From Synechococcus sp. CC9311 (lineage in GTDB: Bacteria; Cyanobacteriota; Cyanobacteriia; PCC-6307; Cyanobiaceae): a DNA stretch of 64,000 nucleotides. The stretch lies in the NCBI RefSeq assembly GCF_000014585.1, contig NC_008319.1, forward strand, positions 434,001 through 498,000, read 5' to 3'. The translations under genes and the position numbers were made by a program. The notes beneath the pieces were generated by a model that did not search any database, was not told where the DNA came from, and saw only the letters and a program-made list of their open reading frames with translations. Shown piece by piece: positions 61,370-64,000 of this stretch (position 1 is the first letter of the stretch; every line of letters begins with the position of its first letter).

Positions 61370-61675
61370 TTACGAATTGATTTCAGAATATCTTGTTTGT
61401 TTAGATCCTTTTTTTGCCCAATAGGTTACTAATTCTTCTCCTCCTGGTCTTGGTACAGAGGCGATTGCTCTTAAAATTTTAAACGATCGATTTGGTCCCA
61501 TAGGCCAATTACCAACAGCTTTTACTAATCTCACTCGTCCTCCTAACGAATCCATAATAGCTTCGAATTTTTCTAGTTGTGTTTGATCAACAGTTTCAAA
61601 GATAAAATCACTACCCTCGCAAATCAGATGTTGCGACCGAATCCAAGCTCTTATTTGGGATTTACTATCTTTCAT
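61370..61675 (-). CDS. cpeR: CpeR, activator of phycoerythrin gene expression
   Basis: 101 residues (MKDSKSQIRAWIRSQHLICEG). FIFETVDQTQLEKFEAIMDSLGGRVRLVKAVGNWPMGPNRSFKILRAIASVPR is the CpeR pattern; in Fremyella CpeR is required for cpe operon expression in green light. Follows cpeT with an 11-base overlap, so cpeS-cpeT-cpeR form one operon. Confidence 0.9.
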   Translation of the reverse strand: MKDSKSQIRAWIRSQHLICEGSDFIFETVDQTQLEKFEAIMDSLGGRVRLVKAVGNWPMGPNRSFKILRAIASVPRPGGEELVTYWAKKGSKQTRYSEINS

Positions 61676-62291
61676 GGTTGAATTGTTTGTTTATCCAGTC
61701 GTTGGTAATTATTTCGCCAATATCTTCTACCTTCTTGAAGATTAATTGTCCGTGCTCAGATCCCCAAATCTGTTTATTTGTATCTGGATCATATCCGCGA
61801 TCTCTGCTTGTCCAGCTATCTTGAGTGACTTCAACTTCGCTTACTAAATATGTGAGTTGTCCATCTCTTGGTATCATACATTTTTTTCCTGGCTCTACCG
61901 AGCCTATATACTTCCTGTCTGCCTTTGTTTCGAAATGCATTGCACACCCACATCTCTTTTTTAGGTTTTCTTTTTTTAAGGAATCAAGAAGTTCAGGAGT
62001 TCTGCCAGCACCGGCTATGCGCATTGGATTTGCACACCCAAAATTTTCCATGATGAAGGTATTTGATAGTTCTCTATGGTTGATCAATCTGTGAATTCCT
62101 TGTCTGTATGGTGACCATGGTGCGTAGTCATAGTGTTGTTCTGAATAAAATCCCGGTCCATTGAAGATCTTCCAGGGTAAGGGTCTGAAGATGATATTAA
62201 TGCGAGCAAAGTCTTTGGGATTTTCTTGAGATTGTGCGAAGTTGTCATATATTCCCGAAATAGTTTGTGCAAATTTTAATATAGATTCCAT
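61665..62291 (-). CDS. cpeT: T-type phycoerythrin lyase CpeT
   Basis: 208 residues. DFARINIIFRPLPWKIFNGPGFYSEQHYDYAPWSPYRQGIHRLI, CGCAMHFETKADRKYIGSVEPGKKCMIPRDGQLTYLVSEVEV and RDRGYDPDTNKQIWGSEHGQLIFKK are T-type lyase blocks. CpeT attaches PEB at CpeB Cys165. Between cpeS and cpeR. Confidence 0.9.
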   Translation of the reverse strand: MESILKFAQTISGIYDNFAQSQENPKDFARINIIFRPLPWKIFNGPGFYSEQHYDYAPWSPYRQGIHRLINHRELSNTFIMENFGCANPMRIAGAGRTPELLDSLKKENLKKRCGCAMHFETKADRKYIGSVEPGKKCMIPRDGQLTYLVSEVEVTQDSWTSRDRGYDPDTNKQIWGSEHGQLIFKKVEDIGEIITNDWINKQFNHER

Positions 62292-62305
62292 AGAGAAGTT
62301 TGTAT

Positions 62306-62845
62306 TTATGATTTGACCAGTCTACGAACTTCAGAAGAGAATGACGTTTGCAGTATCCCCGAACCTTCTGATGTCTTAAGGACAGAGGATCGACAACGGA
62401 CATTCTCGCTTACAAACCAAATTCTCTCTTCAGCAATTGATTGATCATATCTTGTCTTTAAGACAAAAGTGCCATCATCTAGAAAATTATATTCTGATTT
62501 TGCAGCTATAGACTCTGCGTAACCAACACTTCTGAGTAGTACTCCTGATTGTTGATTGTTTGGTATTGGCACGATAATACACTGACCACTAGCAACATCA
62601 TTAGGGTCATCAGGCTCCCAATCACTTTCAGCAGCCCATTTCATCAAAAAAGGTGACTCAATATCGGATACACTTAAGTCACCTTCTTGTTTTAGTATAG
62701 CTTGCAAATCAGAATCACTTTTGTCGATTCTTTCTACAGAAATTTCACTTAGGACATCTTCAAATTGCTGAAAGGCAAGAGAGTGAGCTGAGCGCATTGA
62801 CCTCCATTCACCTTCAGTCTGAGCAACAAACTGCTCAATATTCAT
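62306..62845 (-). CDS. cpeS: S-type phycoerythrin lyase CpeS
   Basis: 179 residues. FVAQTEGEWRSMRSAHSLAFQQFEDVLSEI, QSGVLLRSVGYAESIAAKSEYNFLDDGTFVLKTRYDQSIAEERIWFVSENVRCRSSVL follow the S-type lipocalin-like lyase. CpeS loads PEB on beta Cys82. First gene of cpeS-cpeT-cpeR; the 270 bases upstream hold its promoter and the rod-linker terminator. Confidence 0.9.
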   Translation of the reverse strand: MNIEQFVAQTEGEWRSMRSAHSLAFQQFEDVLSEISVERIDKSDSDLQAILKQEGDLSVSDIESPFLMKWAAESDWEPDDPNDVASGQCIIVPIPNNQQSGVLLRSVGYAESIAAKSEYNFLDDGTFVLKTRYDQSIAEERIWFVSENVRCRSSVLKTSEGSGILQTSFSSEVRRLVKS

Positions 62846-63071
62846 TTTAGTTAGTGAATGTATTTGCTTGCTCTTGATGTAAAGATGGTCTGGTGTTCTG
62901 CATCATATTGACAACTGAGTCAATCATCATGGACATTGCCATTGGATTTTTCTCTATCGACCTCTCAAAATCGGTTTGTTCCGGGTTTAATTTTTGGGAA
63001 TTTGGGCGGGTGATTGGCATGAGTTTTGTCTAATAGGGTTGATTATGTTTTGAATTATTCCATGTCTATGA

Positions 63072-63104
63072 TTATGGCCTAGCTAGAAGTGGGCTAGGCC
63101 ATAA
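63072..63104 (-). terminator. 12-bp perfect hairpin after the rod linker
   Basis: TTATGGCCTAGC and its exact complement separated by nine bases, 13 bases past the linker stop. On the minus strand it is followed by TCATAG, not a U-run, so it may slow rather than end transcription or protect the linker mRNA 3' end. Confidence 0.65.
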
Positions 63105-63116
63105 CAGCGATGAGCT

Positions 63117-63851
63117 TTAAGCCTTTGTAATACTCAGGATCTTCCCGCCTTGAGCGAGGATGCTTTTGATCGTTGATGACATTGATGCCTGGCTGACAAC
63201 TGATTTTTGCCCGACTCGACGATTGGCACCAATCTGCTTTCGTGATGTCCAGCTTATGGTTAATGCTCCACCATTTCCAACTCCTTTCCTCTGACTGATA
63301 TCAGGAATCGAACCTGTTGTTAGGCTTTGTAAAAGTCTAGAAGATTTCTGGGCCCCATCGTATCCTGCGTATCCAACTTCAGAGGCGTTGGTTCTTGTGT
63401 AATTGATTGTACTTCCACCCTGCATTGTATTAGATCCACGACTGTAAGGAACTTGATCAATTCCAAACGCAGTTAAATACTCTTCACTGTATGTGTAGCT
63501 TGCAATTTCGTTTTCGTAGCCTTCTTCGCTTAGGAGTTTTACATGCTCCATGATTTCGCTTTGGTCATGGGGAGCACGACCTAGAAGATGTTTGAAATTT
63601 AGCTCAACAAATTTATAAGGACTATTGGTCTCAAGGAAGAGCTTTTTGTAGGTGTCTGACTGTGCCAGCGCTGTTACAAACCCCTGTACTGTTAAATCTC
63701 CATTAATGAATAAAGCTTCTAATGATTGATTGATATCCAACTCCATCAGATGTCGATTGCCGAACACTTGCCTATAGATTCTTTTGATCACATCATTTGA
63801 GTGATCAAGATCAATATTTGCTTTGGTGGCAAGGGTGAGTGGTTGAGACAT
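63117..63851 (-). CDS. cpeE: Phycoerythrin rod linker with C-terminal CpcD domain (CpeC/CpeE type)
   Basis: 244 residues. PBS linker domain about 20-150: VIKRIYRQVFGNRHLMELDINQSLEALFINGDLTVQGFVTALAQSDTYKKLFL and ELNFKHLLGRAPHDQSEIMEHV; C-terminal CpcD domain SSTIKSILAQGGKILSITKA. Joins PE-I hexamers in the rods. Length and position favour CpeE over CpeC, but the choice is uncertain. Confidence 0.8.
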   Translation of the reverse strand: MSQPLTLATKANIDLDHSNDVIKRIYRQVFGNRHLMELDINQSLEALFINGDLTVQGFVTALAQSDTYKKLFLETNSPYKFVELNFKHLLGRAPHDQSEIMEHVKLLSEEGYENEIASYTYSEEYLTAFGIDQVPYSRGSNTMQGGSTINYTRTNASEVGYAGYDGAQKSSRLLQSLTTGSIPDISQRKGVGNGGALTISWTSRKQIGANRRVGQKSVVSQASMSSTIKSILAQGGKILSITKA

Positions 63852-63928
63852 TGTTTTTTTGGAGTTGGCTAATAATAATTTAGAGCCTTCAGTTTTGAAG
63901 GCTCTGCTTATTGAAGATTAATCTATGC

Positions 63929-64000
63929 TTACATTACTTCGGTAATGGATAGAATCTTCCCTCCACGTGAATGGATGTACTTCATTTGGCTTGACATGTC
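63929..64000 (-). CDS. C-terminal end of another CpcD-domain rod linker (partial)
   Basis: The 24 codons at the window edge, read on the minus strand to a TAA at 63929-63931, encode SSQMKYIHSRGGKILSITEV and M, the last strand of a CpcD linker domain. By synteny it should be CpeC or MpeD; the body lies outside the window. About 77 bases upstream of the cpeE-type start. Confidence 0.8.
   Translation of the reverse strand, partial: DMSSQMKYIHSRGGKILSITEVM

Overview
The window is a chromosomal segment of a marine picocyanobacterium, almost certainly a phycoerythrin-II-containing Synechococcus (subcluster 5.1, pigment type 3). This rests on photosystem I (psaD), NDH-1 (ndhN), cyanobacterium-specific genes (ldpA, CAAD, R3H-AAA/Ycf45-like, CCB) and a full phycobilisome rod region encoding R-phycocyanin plus both class I (cpe) and class II (mpe) phycoerythrins. 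I see no insertion sequence, integrase, prophage or CRISPR array.

Layout. 1-1.8 kb: minus-strand end of an S10-type ribosomal operon (rplC-rplD-rplW-rplB, last gene cut by the window). 2.2-5.6 kb: ndhN, ldpA, an R3H/AAA ATPase, tRNA-Gln. 5.6-21 kb: dense housekeeping genes on both strands (HAD hydrolase, recA with an SOS-box-like site, degenerate helicase, tyrA, crtD-like, fructosamine kinase, CAAD, a JAMM-peptidase/E1-like/rhodanese pair, a tandem-domain cobalamin adenosyltransferase, larE, glutamate decarboxylase, speD, recF, tRNA-Arg). 21-31 kb: a minus-strand run (GNAT, ppc, gshA, trpE, psaD, histidine-kinase-like, rodA, mrp) with short overlaps. 31-44 kb: hemF, amidase, CCB, rnd, lipid-A-synthase-like, tRNA-Cys, K+ channel, aldo/keto reductase, purM, rlpA, panC-cmk fusion, protein tyrosine phosphatase.

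44.5-64 kb is the phycobilisome rod region. Order: rpcF-rpcE-rpcT, rpcA-rpcB, pebB-pebA with an S-type lyase and a small unknown, cpeB-cpeA, a HEAT lyase (cpeF/mpeV type), a DUF2656 gene, a CpcD-domain protein with a basic tail, cpeY-cpeZ, mpeU-type lyase, mpeC, mpeA-mpeB, mpeY-type lyase, Nif11-domain small proteins, cpeR-cpeT-cpeS, a rod linker, and the C-terminal end of a second linker at the window edge. PebA/PebB make phycoerythrobilin. The E/F, Y/Z, U/V, S and T lyases attach bilins to cysteines visible in RpcA/B, CpeA/B and MpeA/B. MpeC and the CpcD-domain linkers stack the hexamers, and CpeR is the expected activator of phycoerythrin genes.

The least explained parts are: the Nif11-domain gene pair between mpeY and cpeR, one split by a frameshift at an A6 run; the free-standing CpcD-domain protein with a Lys/Arg tail; a 19-nt tandem repeat upstream of cpeBA; a strong minus-strand terminator at 37.0 kb with no gene feeding it; and two essential-type genes (recF, panC-cmk) whose conserved N-termini have no ATG/GTG/TTG start. 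All functional calls come from reading motifs by eye; no database search was run.
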